Program-made: the position numbers and the translations under genes
The notes under the pieces: model-generated
Database searches by the model: none
Told to the model about the DNA's origin: nothing
Seen by the model: only the letters and a program-made list of their open reading frames with translations
Part shown: in pieces, positions 25,001-31,971 of the stretch
Position numbering within the stretch: position 1 is the stretch's first letter
Layout: every line of letters starts with the position of its first letter
Assembly (NCBI GenBank): GCA_045580325.1
Contig: JAZNNR010000005.1
Coordinates: 62,001 to 126,000, forward strand
DNA: 64,000 nucleotides
Direction: 5' to 3'
Source of the DNA: SIG672 sp045580325
GTDB taxonomy: Bacteria > Bacillota > Clostridia > Oscillospirales > CAG-272

Positions 25001-26222
25001 TTATATCGGAAATATTCTCTTTATTTCCGTAAACTACCGAAAAGGTGTTACCCTTGTTTCTCAAAAGGGAAACGAGATCGATAAGCGCGCCTCTTTTTCG
25101 CTCGTAGCCCATATATTTGTTTTCCGAATTGCTTTTTACGCGGTATCTAAGGAAAAAATAAAAATATTCGCCGTATTTTTCGTTAAGCTCGGAAATTTTT
25201 TCCTTTGTATAGGAAATAAGGCTTTGGTCGCTGTCGTTACTTTTGCTTTCAGACTCGCCAAAATCGAGAAGCAGTCCGAAATAAGCATTTTTATCCCTTG
25301 TAAGCAGATAAAACTCCTCGAGCTGTCGAAAGAGTGAATCGTCCTTGTCCGATATAAGTGAGGTAATAACTGTAAGTGTTTTCGCACTGTCGGGTATTTT
25401 CTCCATATTCAGACGGGGGACAGCAGTAAGCGGAAGCATGCGTGAAGCCGTGCGGTCGGTAATAAATTTTACAGCCTCGCTTATCGGGAAAATGATAAGC
25501 AAAACTATAAACACATTTACACGCGCAAAATAGAGCGCAAGGAAGGCAAAAAGCAAGGTGAAAAACACCCAAAACGTAAAATACAGCCTTGTATTTTTCT
25601 TTTGTCTTTTTTTATCCTCGATGTATCCGAGATTATCACAGTATATCTTTACCGCGTCTTTTTCGGATATTTTATGCCTTTTGGCAAAAGCTGAAATTTT
25701 ACCGCGTATAAGAGATTTTGTAAGAGAAGTACTTGCAAAGTAGTAGGTTCCGGGGCAATCTCTCAGATTTCTGTCAAGCACCGATATTTTTTCGCGAAGC
25801 TCTTCGGTATCAGATATTTCAAGAGAGCGTATTATATTACTTACGTTTCCGATTAGGATATTTTTTTCGTTTTCCGAATATTTCTTCAAAGATACTATTT
25901 TACGTGAAATAATGTCCGCAACAATAGGAAGAATAGCTACCGTTTCTTCATCGCGAAAGGGCTTTTCTTCTGCCTCGGATATAAGCATATCGGATATTTC
26001 TTTTTCTGTAAGAGCAAAATTATGTTTAGATAAAAGCGATTCAAGAAGAATATATATTCTCCACCTGCGTTTTTCTCTTGTAATTTTTTCATATGAAGTC
26101 AGTATCGAGAGGAGAAAGGGATATTCCTTAATTAAAATATTGTGGACAGCTATTTTAAGAAAAACTCCCGAAAGACTGCTCAAATTACCGTTTTTTCTGT
26201 TGATAATAAAACCTCCCCACAA
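19008..26222 (-). CDS. Cyclic beta-1,2-glucan synthase-like protein (GT84-GH94), about 2400 aa
   Basis: Very large membrane enzyme built like cyclic beta-1,2-glucan synthases (NdvB/Cgs). In order: a cytoplasmic N-terminal region; membrane segments about 209-250; a GT84 glycosyltransferase region with TLDRDTKLYSKA (near 409); more membrane segments about 590-770; a glucoamylase-like domain (SGYYAFDFAMNYQYR, SHHVGMSI); and a C-terminal GH94 phosphorylase-type module with FRDQLQDSL, DVQHWWH and the catalytic SCDWNDGFDRVG (near 2095). Family members make, cyclise and trim beta-1,2-glucans. At about 2400 residues it is shorter than NdvB (about 2800). The frame opens with TTG at 26222, but the strong GGGGAGG ribosome site lies after it, pointing to a rare ATT (26207) or ATC (26204) start. 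It follows comEC by 52 bases. Confidence 0.85.
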   Translation of the reverse strand: MWGGFIINRKNGNLSSLSGVFLKIAVHNILIKEYPFLLSILTSYEKITREKRRWRIYILLESLLSKHNFALTEKEISDMLISEAEEKPFRDEETVAILPIVADIISRKIVSLKKYSENEKNILIGNVSNIIRSLEISDTEELREKISVLDRNLRDCPGTYYFASTSLTKSLIRGKISAFAKRHKISEKDAVKIYCDNLGYIEDKKRQKKNTRLYFTFWVFFTLLFAFLALYFARVNVFIVLLIIFPISEAVKFITDRTASRMLPLTAVPRLNMEKIPDSAKTLTVITSLISDKDDSLFRQLEEFYLLTRDKNAYFGLLLDFGESESKSNDSDQSLISYTKEKISELNEKYGEYFYFFLRYRVKSNSENKYMGYERKRGALIDLVSLLRNKGNTFSVVYGNKENISDIKYVVTLDRDTKLYSKAVLDMVSAMLHPSNKPVIKNGRVISGYAIMQPHMRTSLASAGKSYFSALMTRGGIMSYQSASYDLYQSLFNEGIFCGKGIFDVDAYCELIPDAFRDELILSHDLLEGSRLRCGILADITLSDSHPSSPSSFFKRLHRWIRGDIQSTLYAKKYVYNKAGKREKNPVSSVSKFFILDNVRRALVPIFAGALILLSLLYTGAQDILLLSALSYLIIPPLCVIFKSLRGINRRFFSQVIPSVGSALWDIFFGVSSIFAYAFVSLDALTKGFVRSRITHKHTLEWTVSSLESRGGFFAQISWSVLSYTCGFFTLVFARSPLLKCMGLLWSFLPVILLLLSFDIPYKQIRSSANKEKLLSWVKDMWSYFDSYVTIEENYLPPDNVQESPVFAVAHRTSPTNIGMYLVSALAACDCGFIDAHTLYTKLEKTLLTIEDLPKKHGHLYNWYDTEKLTVLGTPYISTVDSGNFVVSLITLIEGISEYEKDEPRLADIRERLKNIAYSTDFTILYSKKRKLFYIGMDTSGEVSGENCYDLYMSEARSTYYFAVANGQIPAKSWNRLGRPIIGSRGYIGVASWSGSMFEYFMPHLFLPSYANSFSGEALAFAANAQIENRIKGFWGISESGYYAFDFAMNYQYRANGVSRLALDPMIGKDKVIAPYASFLCLAIAEKAAIKNLERLCKHGAYGKHGFYEALDFTVSRVGFSPEIIKSYMSHHVGMSIISAVNLCFDNIFVKRFMRDPEMSSVKELLCEAIPTDAGISKHRQAQIPEYVSRGYPNTDRTLKSASKSGNIPSVCMISSKTASLTASDAGHIMLAHKDILITRDPFDMRDMYSVINGLQVFYGIDSEALQFIPDSMHYSGTKIVFKNQRIVMGEKISSALTLTLMREEDIFCVKLDVSGKFSELTPMIAFEVVLTKAQDRASHPFYDSLSVEAFYDEEHDILIYHSRSKSGKDDKWLGISIENYPLKKEFDTRSDILPLNYTAEDIKALLYRKLPSRTGACISPYCIIKGENIKSSEKNSCEFVIAYGNSYEDILRKYVRIRKTTVKSISSFFASSMYSLSQSRLALANISPGYLKYVDDYLASLYFHPNNNQASDKKYEKNALWAHGISGDLPIVCLLLPNELSPMCKKIASTLIRIHKLCTLRGKLSDLVFIVPEADGYNSTNRNTLSGIISECGSEELFCRYGGVFLVGDLSLEDLFSSVSALFIRLEKDSSIEDIFHTVMKRSLRTYDDVEIVKKTCENSKAEGENALEVYGGVFNDRGFLVDKERVDLVWSYIYSNRVFGTLMTQNSLGFTWFANSKEKRLTPYFSSYRQDICGERLILVTTHGKKYDVIASSYFCEFEHGCALYKSEIEGIHITVKVGVDKKLPVKLLTAEVKGDLDNFGSLVYSVDPVIGEKVCPPSLIIRKKDTDTEFFRRRYDSHLSEHTVFLTSYDFGEKQEKEEISRKYGFLFGIFPSASDRAYYHMRKKYSTPKDFESGFSQYGDFYKDLFGKIQIKSADASLDRAINYYIPYQTFTARLFGRTGFYQSSGAYGFRDQLQDSLISLLYDPRFCKYQIFRAAAHQYTEGDVQHWWHNSDKSGGKWHAGLRSRCSDDLLWLPYAVSEYLRVTGDYSILDAKVRYIESKELEDGELTRYERPVRSKYRESLYNHCIRAIERALRFGKHKLPLIGSCDWNDGFDRVGHKGKGESVWLAQFMRMILSDFTVICKNYGDLEGAKKYSEIASELYDTLEKEAFDGDRYIRGFYDSGKKLGARGDRECEIDFLPQAFAAISGGDPSRAKKAILLACEKLWDRENSVVKLFTPPFSGIGDDPGYIIRYCDGFRENGGQYTHAATWAVWGLLSVGEHEKAYEMLSDINPIARSLEISSALRYKTEPYALCGDVYSNVQHLGRGGWSLYTGSASWFVRIVINELLGYREHSGESFTVSPHLCEKFDRFDLKISRGGCSYEISARLNADLKKVEIYCNGRKTDPEKENFFGNRGLLL

Positions 26223-26274
26223 CAGTTATCGTAATATAACATATTATGGGGAGAATTTATCGTTTTTAATCTTA

Positions 26275-28533
26275 TTATTTCAGTTTGGTGTAAAAAGAAG
26301 TATATATCGGCTCGTATGGAATGTATTTTTCAATAGTCGAGATAGCCTCATCTGAGTCGCCGTGAGATGCGCATATCACATAGTCGCATCGTTTTGAACA
26401 TTCTATAATGAAATCTCTGAAATCTTCGTTTATCAGAGTCATATCCTTTGTATTTGAAATATACATATAGCTGTCGGTAGTACCTTTTTTATCTTCAATA
26501 AAAATAAGTGATGCGGGATTTGCGCTGTCGTGCTCGTAAATAGATACGTTTAAAAGAAAATCTCCGAAGATCAGAGAATTTTCTCCTGCTCTGTAAAGAC
26601 GCACGTCGCAGTCTGACGCCCTTGCATATCTTACCGCCGCATAGTGATAGTTTTTATCACGTCCGAGCGAAATTGGGAGTACAAAGCTTCTTATATCGGT
26701 ATAGTCAACAAGGCGAGTAATAGTTGCTATATGATTATAGTGATAATCTGTAACCATATACGAGCTTATATCGACCTTTCCGACCTCTTTTGCGTAATCA
26801 ATAGCGTTCTTTGCAAATGAATATGAGCCGTCAGAGCTGTCGCAAAGCATAGCCTTACCGTCGTTTATTAAGATAATGGCGTCGTTTTCGCCCTCGGTGT
26901 AATAGAGCACCGACATTCCGCTGTGATAAGGGCACATAACAAGAGAGTTTCCTATAAAGCAGCAAAGTATAAAGGCTATCATAGGGATATATACAAGCTC
27001 TTTGTGTTTAGAAAATCCTTTTATGAATATAGCCATAAGAGGTATAGCTATAACCATCAAAACAAAAAGAAGAGTGCAGAAGGGATAGTCAAGCCTTACC
27101 AAGTAATCACCCGAGTCTGCAAAAGACTGTGCAAATCTTACCGTAATATTCGATATAAATGAAATAATATACCCGATAGGATACGCAAGATACTTGACGG
27201 GTGAGATAACTATCATAACGGGCAAAAGGTACATTATCAGCGTAATAAGCGGCGCAAAAAGAAGGTTTGCGAGCGGCGACACGTAAGATATGTAACCAAA
27301 GCAAAAATGGACTATCGGGAGTGTAAAAAGAACTGCCGATAGGGTTATGTTCAGAGCCGAAAGCAGAGCAAATATCGGCTTGATTTTTGTGATTTTATTT
27401 TGACGGATCCGCTCGTTTATCGGAAGTGCAACGGTAAGTATTCCGAGGGTTGAAAGAAAAGAAAGCAACATTCCGACGTCGTATATCGCGTACGGAGATA
27501 TAAGACATATCAAAAATATTGCAATAAACAGAGAAGTTACCGAATCTGCTTTTCTGCCGAAGATGAAAGAAGCGTAGGATAAAAGCAGCATAAATGCCGC
27601 GCGTATAACGGACGGAGAAAATCCTGCAAGAAAAGCATAGAATATTACAAAAAGTGTGAGAAGTATAAGCGAAAATTGCTTTTTCATACGTGCTTTGGAT
27701 AAAATTATTGCAAGAAGACCAACCACTACCGAAAAGTGCATTCCGCTTATTGCAAGCATATGCGATATTCCAAGCTCTTTAAAGGCAGATGTGAACGAGT
27801 AGGGAAGCTCATCTCTGTTTCCGTAAACGAGAGCACGCGAAAGCGCACCTGCATTTTCGTTTGTGAATTTCTCTATTATCAAGGAAATATCTTCCTGCAC
27901 AGGATAAACAAGGGTGTACGGGAAAATATCTTGACTTTCTAAAACCTCGATGTTTTCAGCGTTTTCCGATGTTGCGTACAGCAAAAATCCGTGCGAAAGG
28001 TCATATGCCTCCGATAGATTTGAATATTTACTATTAGCAGTAAGCTTCAGAGGAAGCCGTAGCGTATCACCGACTCTGTAAGTATTATAATAGTTTGACG
28101 TGAGTCTGGCTTTTATTTTGCAAGACTCTCCGTTTATCTTTGTTATCATAATCTCGTGCTCCGAATAAAACTCGGACATAGAGTTTACGTTTATTACAGT
28201 TATCTCGGCATCTGCGTCGACGTCTTCATATTTATCAGTTATTTCACCCAAGTTGCAGTCAAAGTTTACAAAGGAAAGTAACACTCCGAGCGCACAGGCG
28301 CATATAATAAGCAGTAAAGGAAATATGTATCTTCTCAGAAATTCTATATTTATTCTTCGTTTTACTGCGAAAAACACAACAGATAGAATAAATAACGCAA
28401 AAAGTGATATGGCTATATATAATTTATAATCACCGCGCAAAAATCCGAGGGTAAAATAGACAGTAAGAAAGCCCGCAAGCATATAGCATAACGGGCGTTT
28501 TACAATAGAATCAGATATTTTTTTAGTAAACAT
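26275..28533 (-). CDS. comEC: ComEC/Rec2 DNA uptake channel
   Basis: ComEC is the inner membrane channel for single-stranded DNA in natural transformation. The protein (752 aa) has an N-terminal membrane and OB-like region. The central competence domain shows the hallmark LGISHMLAISGMHFSVVVGLL (about 250-270). The C-terminal metallo-beta-lactamase-like domain (about 520-752) has a degenerate metal motif (DYHYNHI instead of HxHxDH), so nuclease activity is doubtful. No other competence genes are in the window. The gene begins 3 bases after the stop of hup with no terminator between, so it must share the HU transcript. Confidence 0.93.
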   Translation of the reverse strand: MFTKKISDSIVKRPLCYMLAGFLTVYFTLGFLRGDYKLYIAISLFALFILSVVFFAVKRRINIEFLRRYIFPLLLIICACALGVLLSFVNFDCNLGEITDKYEDVDADAEITVINVNSMSEFYSEHEIMITKINGESCKIKARLTSNYYNTYRVGDTLRLPLKLTANSKYSNLSEAYDLSHGFLLYATSENAENIEVLESQDIFPYTLVYPVQEDISLIIEKFTNENAGALSRALVYGNRDELPYSFTSAFKELGISHMLAISGMHFSVVVGLLAIILSKARMKKQFSLILLTLFVIFYAFLAGFSPSVIRAAFMLLLSYASFIFGRKADSVTSLFIAIFLICLISPYAIYDVGMLLSFLSTLGILTVALPINERIRQNKITKIKPIFALLSALNITLSAVLFTLPIVHFCFGYISYVSPLANLLFAPLITLIMYLLPVMIVISPVKYLAYPIGYIISFISNITVRFAQSFADSGDYLVRLDYPFCTLLFVLMVIAIPLMAIFIKGFSKHKELVYIPMIAFILCCFIGNSLVMCPYHSGMSVLYYTEGENDAIILINDGKAMLCDSSDGSYSFAKNAIDYAKEVGKVDISSYMVTDYHYNHIATITRLVDYTDIRSFVLPISLGRDKNYHYAAVRYARASDCDVRLYRAGENSLIFGDFLLNVSIYEHDSANPASLIFIEDKKGTTDSYMYISNTKDMTLINEDFRDFIIECSKRCDYVICASHGDSDEAISTIEKYIPYEPIYTSFYTKLK

Positions 28534-28536
28534 TAA

Positions 28537-28815
28537 TTACTTGTTGTTTATTTTTTCGCGAAGCTTGCTAGACTGATGGAACGAAACTATTTTGGTGTTC
28601 GAAAGCTGAATCTGTTCACCGGTAATAGGATGACGTCCGATTCTTCCGAGTCTTTCTTTAACTTCAAATGTGCCGAAACCGGAGAGCATTATTTTTTCTC
28701 CGTCGGAAAGTGTTTTAACTACCTCGTCAAGGAATGCGTCAATTACAGCGGTAGCTTTAGCGGCAGAAACACCAGAGACCTGCGCGGATTTAGCAATAAG
28801 ATCCTTTTTTTTCAT
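28537..28815 (-). CDS. hup: DNA-binding protein HU
   Basis: Histone-like HU, 92 aa. The dimer bends and compacts DNA in the nucleoid. The beta-arm signature GFGTFEVKERLGRIGRHPITGEQ is present, with the usual N-terminal helices (KKDLIAKSAQVSG). A strong promoter lies at 28872-28900. The ribosome site (GAAAGGAT, 28851-28858) is 35 bases before the ATG, but a hairpin at 28828-28850 would reduce this to about 12. It is unusual in being immediately followed by comEC. Confidence 0.97.
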   Translation of the reverse strand: MKKKDLIAKSAQVSGVSAAKATAVIDAFLDEVVKTLSDGEKIMLSGFGTFEVKERLGRIGRHPITGEQIQLSNTKIVSFHQSSKLREKINNK

Positions 28816-28858
28816 AGTTTTTTCTAAGTCTTTCGAAAAAGAGAAAAGACATCCTTTC
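28816..28858 (-). promoter_or_regulatory. hup leader: ribosome site, hairpin, then ATG
   Basis: GAAAGGAT directly abuts a GTCTTT/AAAGAC hairpin with an 11-base loop, followed by 12 bases and the ATG. This is the same order of parts as in the lgt and iorA leaders. Confidence 0.45.
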
Positions 28859-28871
28859 TTTATTTTTTTTA

Positions 28872-28900
28872 ATTATACCATATAACTTACTAAAAGTCAA
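28872..28900 (-). promoter_or_regulatory. Promoter of hup-comEC
   Basis: Minus strand: TTGACT, 17 bp, TATAAT with extended TGG before the -10. Confidence 0.75.
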
Positions 28901-28954
28901 CCGTTTTTTTTATAAAAATTTGATGTTTTTATCATTTTTTGTTGATTTTTATGC

Positions 28955-28983
28955 TTGACCAAACAAATAATTAGTGTTATAAT
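28955..28983 (+). promoter_or_regulatory. Promoter of the CDF transporter gene
   Basis: TTGACC, 17 bp, TATAAT, about 53 bases before the ATG at 29036. Confidence 0.7.
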
Positions 28984-29035
28984 ACATAAACACTATAGTA
29001 AACAGTTAATCGCTTTAAGGAAAACAGGTGAAAAT

Positions 29036-30205
29036 ATGCTTATAAATATTTTTATAAAAAATATAGATTCACTTTCGAAGGATGAGCGGCGTGAAAAATA
29101 CGGAGTATTTTATGGTACGCTCGGAATTTTTCTGAATCTTGTTTTATTTGTAATCAAATTCTTGGCAGGGCTCATAACAGGTGCGATCTCGGTTACAGCT
29201 GATGCATTCAACAACCTTTCGGATGCAGGATCGTCTATTATAACTCTTTTCGGCTTCAGACTCGCATCTAAAAAGCCTGACGAGGATCACCCGTTCGGAC
29301 ACGGAAGATCGGAATACATATCGGGATTTATAATCTCAATGCTTATTTTACTTGTCGGCTTTGAGCTTGGAAAGACCTCTGTCGAAAAGATATTCGCTCC
29401 TGTCGCAGTTGAGTTTTCTGTTGTTTCGATAGTAATTCTTATAATTTCCGTAATTATAAAGCTTTATATGGCATATTACAATTATTTTGTAGGAAAGAAA
29501 ATAAATTCAAGTGCTATGAAAGCTACTGCCACCGACTCGCTGTCCGACTCTGTTTCGACGACAGTAGTGCTTATATGTATGCTGATTTCTTATTTTACCG
29601 ATTTTCATATAGATGCCTACTGCGGTCTTGCGGTATCGGGATTTATACTCTTTTCGGGTTTTCGTTCGGCAAAAGAAACGATAAGTCCGCTTCTCGGTCA
29701 GACACCTACGCCTGAATTTGTCAGTAAAATTGAAAGTACTGTAAAAGAATGCTCTTACGTCTGCGGTATTCACGACCTTATAGTACACGATTACGGTCCG
29801 GGTCGAAGAATGATCTCCCTTCACGCAGAAGTGCCCTCTGACTCAAACCTTCTCGAAGTACACGATGCGATAGATAACATCGAAAAAATACTGCGCGATA
29901 CCCTTAACTGTGATGCGGTAATACATATGGATCCTGTTGAGCAGGGAAACTCTGTTGTATCGGAAACACGTGAAAAAGTAGAAAAAACGATAAAAAATAT
30001 TGATGAGCGCATAACGATACACGATTTTCGTATGGTTGTCGGAAATACGCATACAAATCTCATTTTTGATGCTGTAATTCCGTATGATATAAAGATGTCA
30101 GATACCGAAATAAAGAATCTTATATCAGAAAAAATAAACGAAATTGACAGCCATTATAACACGGTTATAGAGATTGACAGACCGTTTGTAAACTCAAATT
30201 CTTAA
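29036..30205 (+). CDS. Cation diffusion facilitator (CDF) metal exporter
   Basis: CDF-family proton/metal antiporter, 389 aa, in the cytoplasmic membrane. Six hydrophobic segments occupy residues about 25-210. Metal-site residues appear in TADAFNNLSDAGSS and in TATDSLSDSVSTT, with the family loop HPFGHGRSEYI. A cytoplasmic C-terminal domain (about 215-300, VHDYGPGRRMISLHAEV) is typical, and a further 90-residue extension follows. The variant asparagines point to manganese- or cobalt-type rather than strict zinc specificity (inference). The start at 29036 is chosen for AGGTGA upstream. A flavodoxin-fold gene follows after 18 bases. Confidence 0.9.
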   Translation: MLINIFIKNIDSLSKDERREKYGVFYGTLGIFLNLVLFVIKFLAGLITGAISVTADAFNNLSDAGSSIITLFGFRLASKKPDEDHPFGHGRSEYISGFIISMLILLVGFELGKTSVEKIFAPVAVEFSVVSIVILIISVIIKLYMAYYNYFVGKKINSSAMKATATDSLSDSVSTTVVLICMLISYFTDFHIDAYCGLAVSGFILFSGFRSAKETISPLLGQTPTPEFVSKIESTVKECSYVCGIHDLIVHDYGPGRRMISLHAEVPSDSNLLEVHDAIDNIEKILRDTLNCDAVIHMDPVEQGNSVVSETREKVEKTIKNIDERITIHDFRMVVGNTHTNLIFDAVIPYDIKMSDTEIKNLISEKINEIDSHYNTVIEIDRPFVNSNS

Positions 30206-30223
30206 ACAGTCAGGAGAATATAA

Positions 30224-30841
30224 ATGAAAGTACTTATGTTAAACGGAAGTCCTCGCGTAAACGGTAATACTGCAAGAGCGCTTTCAGAGCTTGAAAAGAC
30301 GTTTGAGCTCGAGGGAGTGGAAACAGAAACGGTGCAGATAGGAAACAAGGATATCCGAGGCTGTGTATCCTGTTTTTCCTGCTATAAAACAGGAAAATGT
30401 GCGATCGACGATATTGTTAACGAGCTTGCCAAAAAATTCGAGGAATGCGACGGACTCATCGTTGCAAGTCCTGTATACTACGCATCTCCAAACGGAACGC
30501 TTCTCTCCTGTCTTGACAGACTTTTTTACAGCACACACTTTGATAAGCGTATGAAGGTAGGAGCAAGTATAGCCGTTGCAAGACGAGGCGGCTGCTCGGC
30601 AACCTTTGACGTGCTCAATAAATATTTCACGATAAGCGGTATGCCGATAGCTTCAAGTCAGTATTGGAACAGCGTTCACGGGGCAAAGCCGGGACAGGCG
30701 CAGGAGGACCTTGAGGGACTTCAGACAATGCGTACCCTTGCAAGAAATATGACTTTTCTTATGAAAAGTATCGCTCTCGGTAAAAAAGAGTTCGGATTGC
30801 CGATACAGGAAGCAAAGACGCCGACGAATTTTATCAGATGA
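30224..30841 (+). CDS. Flavodoxin-fold NAD(P)H-dependent oxidoreductase, 205 aa
   Basis: FMN-dependent reductase of the flavodoxin-like/WrbA-type superfamily. NGSPRVNGNTARAL (residues 6-19) is the FMN phosphate loop and LIVASPVYYASPNG the second FMN-binding segment. CVSCFSCYKTGKC is the cysteine-rich insertion seen in iron-sulfur flavoproteins and their relatives; the spacing does not exactly fit a canonical [4Fe-4S] site. Likely electron donor and acceptor are unknown. The ribosome site is CAGGAG. It is cotranscribed with the CDF exporter and closed by the terminator at 30846-30877. Confidence 0.88.
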   Translation: MKVLMLNGSPRVNGNTARALSELEKTFELEGVETETVQIGNKDIRGCVSCFSCYKTGKCAIDDIVNELAKKFEECDGLIVASPVYYASPNGTLLSCLDRLFYSTHFDKRMKVGASIAVARRGGCSATFDVLNKYFTISGMPIASSQYWNSVHGAKPGQAQEDLEGLQTMRTLARNMTFLMKSIALGKKEFGLPIQEAKTPTNFIR

Positions 30842-30845
30842 ATAT

Positions 30846-30877
30846 AAAAAGGTGTAGCGATTTAGCTACACCTTTTT
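30846..30877 (+). terminator. Terminator of the CDF-flavodoxin operon
   Basis: AAAAAGGTGTAGC / GCTACACCTTTTT with a 6-base loop. It also serves the convergent AraC gene. Confidence 0.85.
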
Positions 30878-30882
30878 GTGAA

Positions 30883-31830
30883 TTATAATCTATACTTTTT
30901 AGGACTTACACCGTACTTTTTATTAAAAATTCTGTGAAAATAGCTTTTGTTTTCATAACCGACAGCGAGCGCGATATCCTCGACAGAGAGAAATGTATTT
31001 TTCAGCAGAAACGCCGCTTGGGAAAGGCGCTTTTCCTGCAAGTGCTCGGTGAAGGTTTTGCCCGTGCGGTTCCTTATTTCGTGGCTGAGCCAATAAAAAT
31101 CATAATGTAAAAGCTTCGCCGCTTCGGTAAGACTTGCGTTTTTGTAATTTTCCTCAATGTACCTGAAAATATCTATTATCGCGTTGTCCTCACGGGACTC
31201 GTATGAGAGCTTATCGGTATGGTTAAGAAGCTGCATAAAGAGAAGACCCATAGTGATCTGATTGATATTTCGCTTGTTTGTTGTGTTACTGATGAGCGTC
31301 CAAATAAGGTTCTCAATGAGATTTTGAACGGGTAAAACTCCCGCAACCTTGAAATGTAAATATCTTTGATTTTCATTCTCAAAGAGGGAAGAGAGAAGAA
31401 AGTTTTTTATAGGTGTTTCTTCTGCGCCGAGCATCTCAAGAGTCTTATCAAAAAAAGCAGGCTGAATGATAAAGTTTACCGCTATATCCTTTTCGCCTGC
31501 GGGTAGAATTTCCTGCCGTGCATTCTGACCGAGAAAGAGTAGCTCACCCTCTCTGAGTATCAGCTTTTTGCCGTTTATAATATGCGTTGTTTCGCCCGAA
31601 CACATATATACAGCCTCAATAAAATCGTGAGTGTGCTCGGGAAAGTGAACAAAACGGGTGTGTGTTCTCGCACGTATAAGCTTGCCCTCGGAGAGAAGCT
31701 TTTTTGAGCGGATAACACGGCCGCCGTGAGTTGTATAAATGCTTTTATCCACGCTGTCTGCGCCGTTCAGTATGGCCATCTCTTCATCTGTTATAGGAAT
31801 AAGCTTTTCAAGTATCTCCTGTCTGATCAT
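30883..31830 (-). CDS. AraC-family regulator, probable rhamnose regulator
   Basis: Transcription factor of 315 aa. The N-terminal cupin-type sensor domain (about 45-150) shows VHFPEHTHDFIEAVYMCSG and GELLFLGQNARQEI. The C-terminal double helix-turn-helix of AraC type (about 215-315) ends with AVGYENKSYFHRIFNKKYGVSPKKYR. The frame is open further upstream, but the ATG at 31830 has GAGGTGA eight bases before it. It is divergent from rhaB, with an inverted repeat in between, so it very likely responds to L-rhamnose (inference from position). Confidence 0.85.
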   Translation of the reverse strand: MIRQEILEKLIPITDEEMAILNGADSVDKSIYTTHGGRVIRSKKLLSEGKLIRARTHTRFVHFPEHTHDFIEAVYMCSGETTHIINGKKLILREGELLFLGQNARQEILPAGEKDIAVNFIIQPAFFDKTLEMLGAEETPIKNFLLSSLFENENQRYLHFKVAGVLPVQNLIENLIWTLISNTTNKRNINQITMGLLFMQLLNHTDKLSYESREDNAIIDIFRYIEENYKNASLTEAAKLLHYDFYWLSHEIRNRTGKTFTEHLQEKRLSQAAFLLKNTFLSVEDIALAVGYENKSYFHRIFNKKYGVSPKKYRL

Positions 31831-31882
31831 AGAATCACCTCGTCTGATTTTAACATAAAATAAGAAAAAAATCAATACAAAT

Positions 31883-31913
31883 AAGGACACTTTTTTAAAC
31901 AAATAGTGTTCTT
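31883..31913. promoter_or_regulatory. Probable operator between araC-type gene and rhaB
   Basis: Inverted repeat AAGGACACT - 13 bp - AGTGTTCTT (one mismatch) in the 141-bp divergent gap. The centre-to-centre arm distance is about 22 bp, two helical turns, suited to an AraC dimer. Confidence 0.55.
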
Positions 31914-31971
31914 TTATTTTTATATTCATTATGATATTATTATTATGGATCAACACAAAAGGAGAGAAATC

